Translations under genes and position numbers: made by a program
Notes under the pieces: generated by a model
What the model was told of the DNA's origin: nothing
The model's database searches: none
What the model saw: the letters and a program-made list of their open reading frames with translations, nothing else
Assembly: GCA_031412355.1 (NCBI GenBank)
Contig: JANOCR010000288.1
Span: forward strand, 1-22,363
DNA: 22,363 nucleotides
Direction: 5' to 3'
Origin: JAENVT01 sp031412355
GTDB taxonomy: Bacteria > Actinomycetota > Acidimicrobiia > Acidimicrobiales > Ilumatobacteraceae
In this document: positions 1 through 8,064 of the stretch, piece by piece
Position numbering within the stretch: position 1 is the stretch's first letter
Layout: each line of letters starts with the position of its first letter

Positions 1-1
1 T

Positions 2-202
2 GGTTACGACGACATCGATCTTGCCGGTCTGATGGGGTTGTCGACGGTCCGCCAGCCGTTGATCTACTCCGGCGAACGTGGTGCCGATCTGGTGCTCGAA
101 GCACTGTCGATGCGCAACCGCCAACCGAATACCGAAATGCTTGAGCTGGAGCTGGTGGTGCGCTCCACCACTGCGGCAGTACGACGAAAGGGATCCCGAT
201 GA
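2..202 (+). CDS. LacI-family transcriptional regulator, C-terminal end (partial)
   Basis: Only the last 66 codons are in the window; the gene enters from the left edge. The visible residues fit the end of the periplasmic-binding-protein-like effector domain of LacI/GalR regulators: an 'LSTVRQP' strand, then 'GERGADLVLEAL', then the final 'LVVRSTTA' strand that usually closes these proteins. The DNA-binding helix-turn-helix would lie upstream, outside the window. The stop overlaps the start of the GH13 alpha-glucosidase by 4 bp (ATGA, 199-202), so the two are co-transcribed and probably translationally coupled. By position it is the likely sugar-responsive repressor of this glucoside locus, comparable to the regulator of rhizobial agl operons. 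The family call rests on a short tail but the pattern is characteristic; the ligand is inferred only from the neighbours. Confidence 0.85.
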   Translation, partial: GYDDIDLAGLMGLSTVRQPLIYSGERGADLVLEALSMRNRQPNTEMLELELVVRSTTAAVRRKGSR

Positions 203-1884
203 CGACTTCCGAAAAGCTGTGGTGGCAAGACGCTGTCGTGTATCAGCTGTACCCGCGGTCGTTCGCCGACGCCAACGGTGACGGCCGTGGCGACTTCGAA
301 GGCATCCGCAACCATCTCGACCACCTGCGCGACCTCGGCATCGACGCGATTTGGATGTCGCCTTGCTTCCCGTCGCCGCAACGTGATCACGGGTACGACG
401 TCGCCGACTACTTCGACGTCGAGCCGACGTACGGCACGCTCGACGATTTCGACCGGCTGGTGGCCGACGCCAAGGAACGCTCGATCCGCATCATGCTCGA
501 CATCGTCCCGAACCACTGCAGTTCGGACCATGCCTGGTTCCAAGCGGCGCTGAAGGCTGGCCCCGGTTCGCCCGAGCGCGCTCGGTTCTGGTTCCGCGAC
601 GGACGAGGACCCAACGGCGACGAGCCGCCGAACAACTGGCGCGCCATCTTCGGCGGGCCGGCCTGGACGCGCGTCACCGAAGCCGACGGGTCACCGGGGC
701 AATGGTACGAGCACACCTTCACTCCATGGCAACCCGACTTCAACTGGTACAACCAAGACGTTCTCGACTACTTCGACCGAATGCTGGTGTTCTGGTTCGA
801 TCGGGGTGTCGAGGGCATTCGCGTCGATGCCGTGCCGGTACTGGGCAAGCACCCCGACATGCCCGATGCTCCGCCTTCACCGCCCGGGCTGACCGATGGC
901 CAGCAGTGGCGCTACAACATCCACGGCCACTTCTATCCGACTGCGCACGACGTGTGGAAGCGTTGGCGCAGGATCATCGACGACTACGAGCGCACTCATC
1001 CCGGCCGTCACATCGTCACGATCAGTGAGTCGTACGGGGAGCCCGAACAACTGCTGAAGTACATGCAGGGCGACGAGTTCCACCAGTCGTTCGCCTTCGA
1101 GCTGATGCTGATCACCTGGCTGGCAGCACCGATGCGCAAGGTCATCAGCGATTCGCTCGACATGCTCGCCTCGGTGGGCGGCTACCCGGCGTGGACGCTG
1201 AACAACCACGACACGCAGCGCATCGTCACCCGACTCGGCCGCCTCAACGCCAACGATCCCGCTGCGTTCACGGGTAACAACCTACTCTACGTCGACGCCC
1301 CGATCGACCTCGAGCAGGGGCGCCGCCGGGCGCGCGCGGCGATCACCCTGGCGGCGGCACTGCCCGGCGCGCTGTACCTCTACCAGGGTGAAGAACTCGG
1401 CCTCGAGGAGGTGCTCGACATGCCCGACGAGGCCCGCGAGGACCCGCTGTTCATTCGCACCAACGGCAAGGAGCTCGGCCGCGACGGCTGTCGCGTGCCG
1501 CTTCCGTGGACCACCGATGCGTCGACGTCGTACGGATTCTCGTCGGTGCCGATCGAGCCGTGGCTGCCGCAGCCCAAGAACTGGGCCGAGCTGTCGGTCG
1601 AGCACGAGGCCGCTGATCCGCAGTCGATGCTGGCCTGGTATCGCACGCTGCTGGCCCACCGACGCTTGCTATCAGGCAGCCTGACGTGGGTCGACACCAA
1701 TCTGCCCGAGTGCCTGGCGTTCGAACGCGACGGCGCAATGATCGTCACCAACGTCGGTGCCGGCGCTGTCGACCTGCCCGCCGAAATGGTCAGCGGTCGC
1801 AGTCTGATCCTGGCGTCGCAGCCCGATGCGACGGCGCAACGCATACCGTCCGACACCTGCGTGTGGTTGTCGCCTGCACATTGA
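199..1884 (+). CDS. GH13 alpha-glucosidase (oligo-1,6-glucosidase-like)
   Basis: This 561-residue protein is a complete glycoside hydrolase family 13 enzyme that releases glucose from short alpha-glucosides. It opens with the family N-terminus (VVYQLYPRSFADANGDGRGD, about residues 13-32). Region I is DIVPNH (101-106). Region II is GIRVDA with nucleophile Asp210. Region III is ISESYGE with acid/base Glu277. Region IV is LNNHDTQ with His337-Asp338. Length is normal for the oligo-glucosidase subgroup. There is no signal peptide, so it acts in the cytoplasm on imported sugar. The ATG at 199 overlaps the LacI stop by 4 bp and is preceded by AAGGGA. Ala211 follows the nucleophile, where isomaltases usually have Val and maltases Thr; substrate preference is therefore uncertain. 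It may correspond functionally to AglA of agl operons. Confidence 0.93.
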   Translation: MTTSEKLWWQDAVVYQLYPRSFADANGDGRGDFEGIRNHLDHLRDLGIDAIWMSPCFPSPQRDHGYDVADYFDVEPTYGTLDDFDRLVADAKERSIRIMLDIVPNHCSSDHAWFQAALKAGPGSPERARFWFRDGRGPNGDEPPNNWRAIFGGPAWTRVTEADGSPGQWYEHTFTPWQPDFNWYNQDVLDYFDRMLVFWFDRGVEGIRVDAVPVLGKHPDMPDAPPSPPGLTDGQQWRYNIHGHFYPTAHDVWKRWRRIIDDYERTHPGRHIVTISESYGEPEQLLKYMQGDEFHQSFAFELMLITWLAAPMRKVISDSLDMLASVGGYPAWTLNNHDTQRIVTRLGRLNANDPAAFTGNNLLYVDAPIDLEQGRRRARAAITLAAALPGALYLYQGEELGLEEVLDMPDEAREDPLFIRTNGKELGRDGCRVPLPWTTDASTSYGFSSVPIEPWLPQPKNWAELSVEHEAADPQSMLAWYRTLLAHRRLLSGSLTWVDTNLPECLAFERDGAMIVTNVGAGAVDLPAEMVSGRSLILASQPDATAQRIPSDTCVWLSPAH

Positions 1885-1897
1885 TCGTCACAGATGT

Positions 1898-1922
1898 CGT
1901 GGAAACTTCCATCGTTTCCACG
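1898..1922. terminator. Inverted repeat between convergent genes (putative bidirectional terminator)
   Basis: A perfect 9-bp inverted repeat, CGTGGAAAC and GTTTCCACG, is separated by 7 nt (TTCCATC) and fills most of the 42-bp gap between the convergent GH13 and GH3 genes. The position suits a bidirectional terminator, but neither side has a T-tract, so intrinsic termination would be weak. The arms share the inward-facing GTGGAA/TTCCAC half-sites of the candidate operator at 7956-7979 (spacing 11 here, 12 there), so a regulator site is the alternative reading. Confidence 0.4.
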
Positions 1923-1926
1923 AAGA

Positions 1927-4401
1927 TCACGGTCGGTCGACAGGGATCCTGATCGCAACGTCGCGCGACGAAGTGCCGACGCGCAGTTCGAATGCTGCGT
2001 CGGAACGCACCCATTGGTGGTCGGCGCTGCTCCAGATGTGCATTGACCGCGGATCCAGCAGCACGGTCACCGTGGCCGTGCCGTTGGCGGGAACTGCGAC
2101 CTTGGCAAACCCGACGAGTTGTTGCGCCGGTTCGTCCCCACGACTGTCACCCTGGCCGATGCGGCCGGCATACACCTGCACGACTTGCACACCACCACGG
2201 TCGGACTGGTTCACCAGATGGACCTCGACCGACTCCGGTTGAGATGCCGCGCCGACCGCGTTTGCCGCTGCAATGGTGACGTCGGCGTATCCGAGCCCGA
2301 AGCCGAACGGGAACAACGGTTGCCGACCGACCGTGTCATACCATCGATACCCGATGAGGCGGCCCTCGAGGTAGTTGGCGACGCCATTGCGGCCGGGGTG
2401 ATGCTCGAACGCAGGGGTGTCTTCGAGCCTGGCCGGGAACGAGATTGGAAGCCGACCCTGCGGTTCGACGTCGCCGAGCAACACATCGACCAGCGCGTCG
2501 CCCATCTCTTGTCCGGGGAACCAGCTGAAGACGACAGCGTCGACAGCGTCGATCCACGGCATCGACACGGGTGAGCCGGCGTTGACGACGACAACCGTGT
2601 GGGCGCAGGCCTCGGCGACGCCGGCGATCAGTTCGTCCTGACGACCGGGTAGATCCAACGTGTCGCGGTCGTAGCCCTCGCTCTCCCAGTCGTCGTTGGT
2701 GCCGACGATCAGGATTGCCAAATCGGCTGCGGCGGCGATGTCGATGGCCTCGCGAACGGGGTCGACCAGCACCGGTGCGATCGCGCCGATGTGCAGTCCA
2801 CTGAGCGTATTCTCGCTGGCCGGGCGACGCAGGCGAACCTCGATCTCGTAGGAATGGCCGGCTTGCACGTCGGCAACACCGACCTGCTCGGCCTTGCCGA
2901 TGCCGAAGAACCCCCCACCTGCCGGCACGCTGTGGTTGTCGACGACCAGGGTCCCGTCGAGGTACAGGGCGGCGTCGGCTACCGAACTGACACCGAGCTG
3001 CCACGTACCGCTGACATCGGGCGTGAAGGTGGTGCTGAAGCGGGCCGAGAACCCGACCGGTGCGCCGGTGCGGCCATGTTCGATGGGATCCGCCATCCAC
3101 ATGATTCGACTGGAGGTAGGTGTCGTCGTCAGGTCGGGTTCGGCCTCGGGTTTGTCGGCGCCATCGAGGTCCCTGAACAGATCGACCGCGAATGCGGTGC
3201 ACAACTCGCTGGCCAGCGCGGGCAGGTGCTTGTGGGTCGGGCAGCCGACGGCATGGGTGACCTCGATGCTGTGCTTGCCGAGGCGGGTCGACAGCGCATC
3301 GAGCGGGTTGGAGATGTGCGTGGCGCGCACGTGAGCACTGCCCCCGCCTTCGGTCTGGCCGCTGGCTGCATTAGGACCGATCACAGCGACCCGGCGCAAC
3401 TCGCCGACCGGCAACGGCAGCACAGCCTGTTCGTTGCGCAGCAGCACCATGCCCTCGGCGCCGGCGCGACGCACAAGGGCGCGATCGGCCGGCACGTCGC
3501 GTGTCAACTCGGGCCCGGGTTGACCGTCGTTGAAGGCACCGAGCCGGCTCATCGCGGTCAACACGTTTCGCGCCGAGCGGCGAACGTCGGCGACTGCGAC
3601 CTTGCCCTCGGCCACGGCATCGAGCAAGCGCTGGCCGCGGTGCAGGGTGGGCCCGGGCATCTCCAGATCGAGGCCGGCAATCACTCCTTCGGCGGTCGAG
3701 TGCAGGCCGAACCAATCGCTCATCACCAGACCGTCGAAGCCCCACTCGCCACGCAGGACCGTGTCGATCATCTCGACGCTGTCGGCCGCCCACGGCCCGT
3801 TGATGCGGTTGTACGAGGTCATGACCGACATGACCCCGGCCTCTTTAACGGCGGCCTCGAACGGCACCATGTACAGCTCGCGCAGTGTTCGCTCGTCGAT
3901 GCGCGAGTCGATGGTGTTGCGTTCGAACTCGGTGTCGTTGCCGATGAAGTGCTTGATGCAAGCGGCAACCCCTTCGGCCTGCAGGCCGCGCACGTAGGCC
4001 ACAGCGGTGCGAGCTGTCAGGTACGGGTCTTCGCTCATGCATTCGAAGTTGCGGCCACCGATGGGCGTGCGATGCAGGTTGACCGTGGGTGCCAACAGCA
4101 CGCGTGCACCTTTGGCGCGTGCTTCTTTCCCGAGCAGATGCGCGACCTCTTCGACCAGCGACGGATCCCATGTCGCGGCAAGCGACGTTCCACACGGGAC
4201 ATTGACCGACGCAGGACCGCCTTCGAACAACGTGCCCCGCGCCCCGGCGGGACCATCGCTGACCCGCATCGACGGGATGCCAGTGCGCTCGATCGGAACC
4301 GTGTGCCAGAAATCCGCGCCGGCCAGCAGCGCAACCTGTTCGTCGAGCGTCAGCGAATCGACGAGTTCATCGATGTGATCTTCGGTGTTTCTACTGCTCA
4401 T
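1927..4401 (-). CDS. GH3 beta-glucosidase with inserted PA14 domain
   Basis: The 824-residue enzyme belongs to glycoside hydrolase family 3. The N-terminal TIM-barrel domain includes KHFIGND (150-156) and nucleophile Asp229 in VMSDWFG. The second alpha/beta domain carries the acid/base glutamate in WESEGYDR (Glu573 or Glu575). Between them, roughly residues 425-545, lies a PA14 insertion (FSARFSTTFTPDVSGTWQLG, then ALYLDGTLVVDN), an arrangement known from Kluyveromyces marxianus BglI, where PA14 shapes the substrate pocket. A fibronectin-III-like domain should close the protein (about 710-824). The reading frame stays open upstream, but the ATG at 4401 was chosen because it overlaps the permease stop by 4 bp (ATGA) and begins the family N-terminus (LTLDEQVALLAG). 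There is no signal peptide, so it is cytoplasmic. It is the last gene of the transporter operon. Confidence 0.93.
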   Translation of the reverse strand: MSSRNTEDHIDELVDSLTLDEQVALLAGADFWHTVPIERTGIPSMRVSDGPAGARGTLFEGGPASVNVPCGTSLAATWDPSLVEEVAHLLGKEARAKGARVLLAPTVNLHRTPIGGRNFECMSEDPYLTARTAVAYVRGLQAEGVAACIKHFIGNDTEFERNTIDSRIDERTLRELYMVPFEAAVKEAGVMSVMTSYNRINGPWAADSVEMIDTVLRGEWGFDGLVMSDWFGLHSTAEGVIAGLDLEMPGPTLHRGQRLLDAVAEGKVAVADVRRSARNVLTAMSRLGAFNDGQPGPELTRDVPADRALVRRAGAEGMVLLRNEQAVLPLPVGELRRVAVIGPNAASGQTEGGGSAHVRATHISNPLDALSTRLGKHSIEVTHAVGCPTHKHLPALASELCTAFAVDLFRDLDGADKPEAEPDLTTTPTSSRIMWMADPIEHGRTGAPVGFSARFSTTFTPDVSGTWQLGVSSVADAALYLDGTLVVDNHSVPAGGGFFGIGKAEQVGVADVQAGHSYEIEVRLRRPASENTLSGLHIGAIAPVLVDPVREAIDIAAAADLAILIVGTNDDWESEGYDRDTLDLPGRQDELIAGVAEACAHTVVVVNAGSPVSMPWIDAVDAVVFSWFPGQEMGDALVDVLLGDVEPQGRLPISFPARLEDTPAFEHHPGRNGVANYLEGRLIGYRWYDTVGRQPLFPFGFGLGYADVTIAAANAVGAASQPESVEVHLVNQSDRGGVQVVQVYAGRIGQGDSRGDEPAQQLVGFAKVAVPANGTATVTVLLDPRSMHIWSSADHQWVRSDAAFELRVGTSSRDVAIRIPVDRP

Positions 4402-5360
4402 CCCTTGACAGAGCCGGCCAGCAGCCCGCGCACGAAGTACCGCTGCAGCGAGAAGAACACCACCAGCGGAAGCGCCATCGAGACGAACGCAGCCGCAGTC
4501 AACAGGTGCCACGACTGGCCCCGCGAACCCGAGACCTCGACCAACTTGGCGATCAGCGGCAGGTTCTTCGACCCACCGAAGATACGCCCGATCAGCAGGT
4601 CGTTCCAGATGTAGACGAACTGGAAGATGCACAGTGACGCAATAGCAGGAACCGACAACGGCACGACCAGCTTGCGGAAGATGTCGAGGTGACTCGCACC
4701 GTCAACGCGAGCAGCTTCAATGATCTCTCTCGGCAGCGATGCGACGAAGTTCTTCAGGATGAATATGCAAAACGGCATGCCGAAACACGTATGAGCGATC
4801 CAGATGGGAATCACCGAGTCGCCCGGCACGATGTCTGGGAAGATGGTGACCGTCCCGATGTGAGCGCCGCCGTTGAACAGCCGGCTCAGCGTGACCAGCG
4901 ACATCTGCAACGGCACGACGAGCATGCCGATGACCGCAACGAAGAGCCAGTCGCGACCCTTGAACTCCATCCACGAAAACGCGTAGGCGGCCAGCAAGGC
5001 GACGCCGACCGAGATGATCGTGGCCGGAACCGTGATGCGAACCGAATTGAGGAAGAAGTGCGACAGGTTGTCGCCTCCCCCCTCGCTGCCCAAGACGCTC
5101 TTGTAGTTGTCGAGGGTGAAGTGTGGATTCCACAAGAACGTCCACCAGCCGGTCGTCTTGACGGCGATCTCGTCTCGGAACGACGAGACGAACACACCGA
5201 AGGTCGGAATCGTCCACAGGAACACCAGGAAGTAGACGATCTTGCGACCCGTCTTGCTCGACAGCGCCGAACTGGCAGATCGTCCGATGGGTTCTTGGAA
5301 GCCCGGCGTCGGCGCGTCGGTGACGACGTCGCCAGTAGGGGCAATCTCGACAGTGCTCAT
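4398..5360 (-). CDS. aglG: Alpha-glucoside-type ABC transporter permease, AglG/MalG-like
   Basis: This 320-residue inner-membrane permease is one half of the sugar channel. A hydrophobic first segment at about 41-59 is followed by several more membrane segments. The EAA cytoplasmic loop that docks onto the ATPase is REIIEAARVDGAS (about 211-223). The C-terminus ends FSLQRYFVRGLLAGSVKG, typical of MalG-type permeases, and the preceding LVEVSGSRGQSWHLLTAAAF stretch resembles AglG of rhizobial alpha-glucoside transporters. A soluble, Pro- and Ser-rich N-terminal tail of about 40 residues precedes the first helix. It overlaps its neighbours on both sides by 4 bp (ATGA), so stoichiometric, coupled translation with the other permease and the GH3 enzyme is likely. 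The family is certain; the Agl label rests on resemblance and context. Confidence 0.9.
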   Translation of the reverse strand: MSTVEIAPTGDVVTDAPTPGFQEPIGRSASSALSSKTGRKIVYFLVFLWTIPTFGVFVSSFRDEIAVKTTGWWTFLWNPHFTLDNYKSVLGSEGGGDNLSHFFLNSVRITVPATIISVGVALLAAYAFSWMEFKGRDWLFVAVIGMLVVPLQMSLVTLSRLFNGGAHIGTVTIFPDIVPGDSVIPIWIAHTCFGMPFCIFILKNFVASLPREIIEAARVDGASHLDIFRKLVVPLSVPAIASLCIFQFVYIWNDLLIGRIFGGSKNLPLIAKLVEVSGSRGQSWHLLTAAAFVSMALPLVVFFSLQRYFVRGLLAGSVKG

Positions 5361-6385
5361 CCGCCCATCAACTCCTCGGCACGTCGCTGCGAACGACGAT
5401 TAATAATGACAACGGGAATGACCAGAATGAAGATGAGGACCGCCATGGCAGATCCGAGCCCCTCTCGTCGTTGGAGGAAGATCGTGTTGTAGAAGTCGTT
5501 GGCGAGGGTGCTCGTGCCGAAGTTGCCACCGGTCATCGCGGCGACGATGTCGAACGCCTTCAGTGCGGCGATCGTGGTGAGGGTGGCCACCGTGACGATC
5601 GTCGCCCGGATGTACGGCAGCGTCACCTTGTAGAAGACCTGCCTGTTGGTGGCTCCATCGACTCTCGCCGCTTCGATCAGGGAGTCGGGCACACCTTTGA
5701 TGGCGGCCGAGAGGATGACCGTCGAGATGCCCGCCGAGGCCCAGATGAACACGATGATCAACAAGAACGTGTTGAAGCCAGGCGCTGTCTGCGGTGGATT
5801 GATACCGGCATAGCCCCGTTCGAGCAACCACAGTTGGTCACCGTTGCCGCCCATGTTTGCGGGCAACCCGGGAATCGATTTGGTCACCTGGTTCAGCAGG
5901 CCGACCTTGAACGGCGGGCTGGCGTAGACGAAACGCCAGATGATGCCAGCGCCGGCCAGTGAGATGGCGGCCGGAATGAAGATCAGTGACTTGGCTGCCT
6001 TCTCGCCTTTCATGCCGTCGGCGAATCGGGCGATGGCGAGCGACAGGACGGTCGTGGCGACCGTACCGACGACGACCCACGTCAGGTTGTTGAAAACCGT
6101 CAGGCGGGTGTCTTTGCGGGTGAAGACTTCGCCGTAGTTCGCGAACCATTCGAACTCGGGCACGGTGCGGTCGACGAACAGGCTCTTGTAGATCGTGCGA
6201 ATCGCAGGAACCAGCAATCCGACGAAAGTGACGAACAGGGCCGGTAAGAGAAAGACAGTGATCTTGCCGCGTTCGGCCCAGCGTCCGGGCAGATACGAGA
6301 CCAGCATGTAGAACACGACCAAGGCGATGACGAGCACTCCCAAGCCGATAACGACCGTGACCAGTGTGTCAAAGAGATCCCGCAT
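5357..6385 (-). CDS. aglF: Alpha-glucoside-type ABC transporter permease, AglF/MalF-like
   Basis: The 342-residue partner permease has hydrophobic segments at about 8-31 and 43-62 and further helices after residue 100. The EAA loop reads DSLIEAARVDGATNRQVF (about 234-251). The stretch following it (LKAFDIVAAMTGGNFGTSTL) is the form seen in AglF-type permeases. The long loop between about 155 and 205 should face outward and contact the binding protein. The ATG at 6385 has GGGGG nine bases upstream. The stop overlaps the next permease start by 4 bp. It lies 112 bp downstream of the binding-protein gene, and that gap holds a strong hairpin, so permease expression is probably lower than that of the binding protein. 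Family assignment is firm; the alpha-glucoside substrate is inferred. Confidence 0.9.
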   Translation of the reverse strand: MRDLFDTLVTVVIGLGVLVIALVVFYMLVSYLPGRWAERGKITVFLLPALFVTFVGLLVPAIRTIYKSLFVDRTVPEFEWFANYGEVFTRKDTRLTVFNNLTWVVVGTVATTVLSLAIARFADGMKGEKAAKSLIFIPAAISLAGAGIIWRFVYASPPFKVGLLNQVTKSIPGLPANMGGNGDQLWLLERGYAGINPPQTAPGFNTFLLIIVFIWASAGISTVILSAAIKGVPDSLIEAARVDGATNRQVFYKVTLPYIRATIVTVATLTTIAALKAFDIVAAMTGGNFGTSTLANDFYNTIFLQRREGLGSAMAVLIFILVIPVVIINRRSQRRAEELMGG

Positions 6386-6431
6386 GAGCAGTTACCCCCA
6401 ACTTCTCCGTACTACCACTTCCCCCAACGAT

Positions 6432-6465
6432 GGTTGCCTGCAGGTCCGAGGACCTGCAGGCAACC
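6432..6465 (-). repeat. Perfect 16-bp-stem hairpin in the intergenic region of the transporter operon
   Basis: The arms GGTTGCCTGCAGGTCC (6432-6447) and its exact reverse complement (6450-6465) are separated by 2 bases. The hairpin lies between the end of the binding-protein gene (6498) and the first permease start (6385). No T-run follows it on the minus strand, so it is unlikely to be a full terminator. Comparable hairpins after malE-type genes protect the upstream message or partly terminate, giving excess binding protein over permease; that role is inferred here. Confidence 0.75.
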
Positions 6466-6497
6466 GAGATTACATACTTCTCATTGTCTGGTGTGTC

Positions 6498-7907
6498 TCA
6501 GCTGGAAGGCAGGGCCTTCCAGGCCGCTTCGATGTTGTTCAGCATGTCGTCGGTGCTACCACCGGCGATCCATGCCGTTGCTTCTTTCCAGAAAGCACCC
6601 GAGCCGATCGCTGCCGGCATCATGTCGGCACCGTCGAACCGGAACACCTCGGAGCCGACCAACAGATCGGCGAATCCCTTCAGGACCGGGTCGGCGAAGG
6701 TCGTGGTGTCGAAGTCCTTGCGGGTCGACAGGCTGGTGTCGCCGGTCGCTACGATCTCAGTTTGATACTCGAGCGAGTTCGTGTAGGCCAGGACATCGAA
6801 GGTCTCGGGCTTGTCGGTGCCGGCAGCGATCAGGTCGCCACCGCCGAGCATGTACTTGGGATCGCCATCGTTCACCGGGAGGTAGAACGTGTCGACCTGG
6901 CCCTCTGGGCCGATCGTGGTGCCCTCTGGCCAGATGCCGGCGTAGAAGCTCGCCTGCCTGTGCATGTAGCAGTTGCCGTCGAGGATCGGGAAGCCGCCGT
7001 CTTGGAACTTCGTCGTGGCGACGGCCTTGATGGCGTTGTCGCCGCCCATGTAATCGGGGTTCTTCAAGATGCCGCCGACTGCGTCGGCGACTGCTTTGAC
7101 CTTCGGATCGTTGAACGGGATCTCGTGGTTGACCCACTGGTCGTACACGTCGGGACCGTTGATGCGCAGCATGAAGTCTTCGAACCAGTCGGTGATCGGC
7201 CAGCCGGTGGCGACACCGGACTCGATGCCGGCGCACCATGGGGTGCCGCCGTCAGTGACGATCTTGTCGGACAGTGCCGTCAGTTCTTCGAGGCTGGTCG
7301 GGATTTCGTAACCCCCGTCGGCAAATGCCGAGGGGCTGTACCACACCAGCGACTTCACGTTGGCTCTGGCGGGCACGCCGTAGACCTTGCCGTCGACTGT
7401 GGCGAGTTCTGGCCAACCGGGGACGTTGTCGGCAGTCACGGCTGCACCCAACGCATCGGGGAACGGGAAGACCTGGCCCTTCTTGATGAGGTCGAGGAAG
7501 CCACCAGGCTGCGGGAAGTCGATCACGTCGGGCGGGTTGCCGCCGTCGACGCGGACGATGACTTCGGTCTCGAATTGGTCGGTGCCGTCGTGGACGACCT
7601 TGACGCCTGTGCACGCCTCAAGTGGAGCGTAGGCATCGCGCAACCGGGTGGACGCCTTGTCGGTCTCGCTGTCGCGTACCGGTGAGAAGATGGTCACTTC
7701 TTTCCCGGCGTGTTGCTGCTCGCACTTGATCAAGCCGTTGGCAAGGGTGTCGCCGCCGGCCGCCGGTGCGGTGGTGCCGCCGGCAGCGGTGGTGCCGCCG
7801 GCGTCGGTTGCTGCTGGAGTCGACGTGTCTGAGTCGTCGTCGCCGCACGCTGCAACGAGTAGGCCAGCAATACAAAGTGCGCTCAAGGCGCCTCTTCGTG
7901 ACTTCAT
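6498..7907 (-). CDS. aglE: Extracellular sugar-binding lipoprotein of ABC transporter (AglE-like)
   Basis: This 469-residue solute-binding protein captures the sugar outside the membrane and delivers it to the permeases. It begins MKSRRGALSALCIAGLL and has a lipobox LVAAC with lipidated Cys21, then an acidic, Thr/Ala/Gly-rich linker of about 30 residues that tethers it to the membrane. The mature part is a family 1 (MalE-type) binding protein. The stretch GWPITDWFEDFMLRINGPDV and the following EIPFND resemble AglE alpha-glucoside-binding proteins. The frame can be read from a TTG 21 bases upstream, but the ATG at 7907 is preferred because GAGGGGG lies about 7 bases before it and a clean lipoprotein signal follows. 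It is the first gene of the minus-strand operon. Binding-protein function is certain; the ligand is inferred. Confidence 0.92.
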   Translation of the reverse strand: MKSRRGALSALCIAGLLVAACGDDDSDTSTPAATDAGGTTAAGGTTAPAAGGDTLANGLIKCEQQHAGKEVTIFSPVRDSETDKASTRLRDAYAPLEACTGVKVVHDGTDQFETEVIVRVDGGNPPDVIDFPQPGGFLDLIKKGQVFPFPDALGAAVTADNVPGWPELATVDGKVYGVPARANVKSLVWYSPSAFADGGYEIPTSLEELTALSDKIVTDGGTPWCAGIESGVATGWPITDWFEDFMLRINGPDVYDQWVNHEIPFNDPKVKAVADAVGGILKNPDYMGGDNAIKAVATTKFQDGGFPILDGNCYMHRQASFYAGIWPEGTTIGPEGQVDTFYLPVNDGDPKYMLGGGDLIAAGTDKPETFDVLAYTNSLEYQTEIVATGDTSLSTRKDFDTTTFADPVLKGFADLLVGSEVFRFDGADMMPAAIGSGAFWKEATAWIAGGSTDDMLNNIEAAWKALPSS

Positions 7908-7929
7908 GTATTTCCCCCTCAGGAACAAT

Positions 7930-7945
7930 CACGTCGGTGGACGTG
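7930..7945 (-). promoter_or_regulatory. Small inverted repeat in the binding-protein leader
   Basis: CACGTC and GACGTG flank a 4-base spacer (GGTG), about 22 bases before the binding-protein start and just upstream of its ribosome binding site on the minus strand. It could be a small leader hairpin or a second protein-binding site. Short palindromes occur by chance in DNA of this composition, so confidence is low. Confidence 0.25.
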
Positions 7946-7955
7946 ATGGAAAATT

Positions 7956-7979
7956 GTGGAAATTCTTGAGAACTTCCAC
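7956..7979. promoter_or_regulatory. Candidate LacI-type operator between divergent transporter genes
   Basis: A 24-bp near-palindrome lies in the 157-bp region between the divergent binding-protein and ATPase genes. The outer half-sites GTGGAA and TTCCAC are perfect, and the inner TTCT/AGAA blocks are also symmetric. Only positions 7/18 and the central pair (12/13) break symmetry, so 20 of 24 bases are palindromic. It lies just downstream of a possible -10 for the operon, where a repressor would block transcription. The LacI-type regulator encoded at the left edge is the obvious candidate to bind it. Position and symmetry are seen; the binding partner is inferred. Confidence 0.65.
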
Positions 7980-7984
7980 CGGCG

Positions 7985-8013
7985 ACCCTAGCATGCGGTT
8001 CGCCTGAGGGAAA
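7985..8013 (-). promoter_or_regulatory. Possible promoter of the binding-protein operon
   Basis: On the minus strand, TTTCCC (8008-8013) and TAGGGT (7985-7990) are spaced by 17 bp and point toward the binding-protein gene. TAGGGT fits the actinobacterial TANNNT -10 pattern; the -35 is weak. The candidate operator at 7956-7979 would cover the start site. Weak hexamers alone do not prove a promoter. Confidence 0.3.
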
Positions 8014-8064
8014 GAGCTATGCAAGACTTCCCGCCGAGCACGCCAATGAGATGATGGGGGTCCC

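Noticed and set aside
2791..4614. Long + strand open frame of 607 codons
   Set aside because: It is antisense to the well-supported GH3 gene, matches no family and has no plausible start context.
4402..4632. Upstream extension of the GH3 frame to 901 residues
   Set aside because: The extra N-terminus lies inside the permease gene and is not GH3-like; the ATG at 4401 gives a 4-bp ATGA overlap and the normal family start.
6327..7685. Long + strand open frame of 452 codons
   Set aside because: It is antisense to the binding-protein gene and crosses the intergenic hairpin; no recognisable protein features.
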